From contig JAFAZL010000124.1 of the NCBI GenBank assembly GCA_019239815.1, positions 1 to 7,140 on the forward strand: 7,140 nt of DNA. The letters run 5' to 3'. This stretch comes from Acidobacteriota bacterium. Its GTDB lineage: Bacteria; Acidobacteriota; Terriglobia; Acidoferrales; UBA7541. Shown here in pieces: positions 5,809 to 7,140 of the stretch (position 1 is the stretch's first letter; every line of letters starts with the position of its first letter). The position numbers and the translations under genes are program-made. The notes under the pieces were generated by a model. The model made no database searches and had not been told where the DNA came from. It saw nothing but the letters and a program-made list of their open reading frames with translations.

Positions 5809-7140
5809 TCAGGGACGAATCTTGAGTTGGGTCAAGGCGAACGCGTAGTCGAGGGCGATTTCGCGGAGATAGTCGTAGCGGCCGGAGGCGCCGCCGTGTC
5901 CTGCGCCCATGTTAATTTTAAGCAAGAGCGGATTTTTGTCGGTTTTCAGCGTGCGAAGTTTCGCTACGTATTTTGCGGGCTCCCAGTACATGACCTGGCT
6001 GTCGTTAAGCGACGTCTTGACGAGGATTGTCGGATAAATTTTGGCTTCGAGACTTGTGTAGGGGCAATATCTCTTCATGTAGAAATAATCTTCGGCTTTG
6101 TTGGGATCGCCCCATTCTTCGTATTCGCCGATCGTAAGCGGAAGAGTCGCATCGAGCATTGTGTTGAGCACGTCCACGAACGGCACGTGGCTGATGACGA
6201 CTTTGAACAAGTCTGGACGCATGTTCGTGACGGCGCCCATGAGCAATCCGCCGGCGCTGCCGCCTTCGATGATGAGCTTGTCCTGCTCGGTGTAGTGCAG
6301 CGCGATGAGATGTTCGGCGCACTCGACGAAATCGGTGAAGGTGTTGAGCTTCTTGTGCATACGGCCGGCGTCGTGCCAGGGTTTTCCCAATTCGCCGCCG
6401 CCGCGGATGTGGGCGATGGCGAAGGTGAAACCGCGGTCGATGAGGCTGAAGCGGTTGGAATTGAACGAGACGGGCATCGAGATGCCGTAGCTGCCGTAAC
6501 CGTAGAGAAGCAGCGGTGACTTTGTGATGGGATTGGGAATGCGATCGCGCCGGCGGACGAGCGAGATGGGTATTTCGGTGCCGTCGTTGGCTCGCGCATG
6601 CAGTCGTTCGATTACGTATTTCGCTGGATCGTAGTCGCCGAGAACGGGCTGTTGCTTTCGGAGAATGCTTTCGCGTGTCTTGAGATCATAGTCGAAGACC
6701 GAACGCGGTGTGACGAAAGACTCGTAGACATAGCGAAGATGCGTGACCGCGAATTCAGGATTCGAGCCGAAGCCTGCGCTATAAGCAGGCTCGTCGAACT
6801 CGATGCGGTGCGAAGCGGCAAGAGGATCAGACTTTGCATTGGCAAGTTCGAGAGCGTGTAGGAGTTCGACGATTCGGAGATAAGGAAGGCCGTCTTCACG
6901 TTCGAACAGCGCGAGATGGGATTCGAACACGTCAACGGAAGCGAGCATGACGTGGGCCCGCGTAGGGACGAATTCCCGCCAGAACTTCCGGCGCGGGTCT
7001 TCGACGGGCACGGTCATGAGGCGGAATGTGCGGCCGAGTGAATTGGTACGGATGAAGAAGGTGCCCCCGTCCTGTTTGTCCTTCCCGGGATAGTGATCTA
7101 CGTAATACTCGTGCGTGTCTTCGCGAACCGCGACGATGCG
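5809..7140 (-). CDS. Prolyl-oligopeptidase family serine peptidase (oligopeptidase B-like), 5' end beyond window
   Basis: Family S9 peptidases cleave short peptides; the oligopeptidase B branch cuts after Arg/Lys. The frame stays open to base 7140, adding 41 codons (including YYVDHYPGKDKQDGGTFFIR) before the first internal ATG at 7015-7017. That ATG is therefore not the true start, and 443 residues are visible of an expected total near 690-720. The first part is the end of the beta-propeller domain; the alpha/beta-hydrolase domain follows, with LLYGYGSYGIS, the conserved HIRGGGELGKPWHDAGR, nucleophile Ser in GGSAGG (codon 6256-6258), Asp in SLNDSQV (6001-6003) and His in GAGHGG (5896-5898). 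LTIGEYEEWGDP is characteristic of oligopeptidase B, so ptrB is the best guess, though substrate preference cannot be proved from this fragment. The missing N-terminus prevents judging a signal peptide, and bacterial homologues occur both in the cytoplasm and as exported forms. mutS follows on the same strand after 202 bp. Confidence 0.93.
   Translation of the reverse strand, partial: RIVAVREDTHEYYVDHYPGKDKQDGGTFFIRTNSLGRTFRLMTVPVEDPRRKFWREFVPTRAHVMLASVDVFESHLALFEREDGLPYLRIVELLHALELANAKSDPLAASHRIEFDEPAYSAGFGSNPEFAVTHLRYVYESFVTPRSVFDYDLKTRESILRKQQPVLGDYDPAKYVIERLHARANDGTEIPISLVRRRDRIPNPITKSPLLLYGYGSYGISMPVSFNSNRFSLIDRGFTFAIAHIRGGGELGKPWHDAGRMHKKLNTFTDFVECAEHLIALHYTEQDKLIIEGGSAGGLLMGAVTNMRPDLFKVVISHVPFVDVLNTMLDATLPLTIGEYEEWGDPNKAEDYFYMKRYCPYTSLEAKIYPTILVKTSLNDSQVMYWEPAKYVAKLRTLKTDKNPLLLKINMGAGHGGASGRYDYLREIALDYAFALTQLKIRP

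Noticed and set aside
5737..6519. A 260-codon open frame on the + strand opposite the peptidase catalytic domain.
   Set aside because: The opposite strand encodes an intact Ser/Asp/His triad with all family motifs; this frame is its shadow.
1..7140. An undescribed defence, mobile or biosynthetic system.
   Set aside because: All supported genes belong to well-known housekeeping families, and I see no integrase, toxin-antitoxin pair, CRISPR array or unknown conserved gene cluster.

Overview
The window is an ordinary-looking stretch of bacterial chromosome, GC-rich and densely coding. It holds four protein genes in two converging blocks. I see no rRNA, tRNA, CRISPR array, transposase, phage gene or defence system. 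The lineage is most likely Acidobacteriota. That is a recollection-based inference: the solute-binding protein, the MutS and the palindromic repeat translated as VGAQHAAP all read like soil Acidobacteriota. Verrucomicrobiota is the main alternative, and nothing in the window proves either.

Left block, + strand. Positions 1-870 are the C-terminal three quarters of an anhydro-N-acetylmuramic acid kinase (anmK), cut by the window edge. Its stop overlaps by 17 bp the start of a lipoprotein solute-binding protein of the peptide/oligopeptide ABC family (854-2428). The two are probably co-translated. A murein-recycling role is a reasonable guess: the kinase salvages anhydroMurNAc, and the lipoprotein may capture peptides, possibly muropeptide-derived. 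No permease or ATPase gene is present in the window.

Middle. Positions 2429-2792 are a 364-bp convergent intergenic region. It carries a hairpin just after the solute-binding gene and a diverged 40-bp tandem duplication near the end of mutS.

Right block, - strand. Positions 7140-5809 are the C-terminal part of a prolyl-oligopeptidase-family serine peptidase, closest to oligopeptidase B, with a complete Ser/Asp/His triad. A 202-bp gap containing a plausible promoter follows. Then comes a full-length mutS (5606-2793), the DNA mismatch-recognition ATPase. The peptidase and MutS have no obvious functional link.

The most interesting signal is a pattern of palindromic DNA inside reading frames. 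anmK carries a perfect 10-bp inverted repeat in a roughly 29-residue segment that family members I know lack. mutS carries a 40-bp two-tier hairpin in a low-complexity linker between its connector and lever/core domains. Both are in frame and both sit where a surface linker would tolerate them. This suggests REP-like elements that have inserted into coding genes. I found no convincing undescribed multi-gene system.
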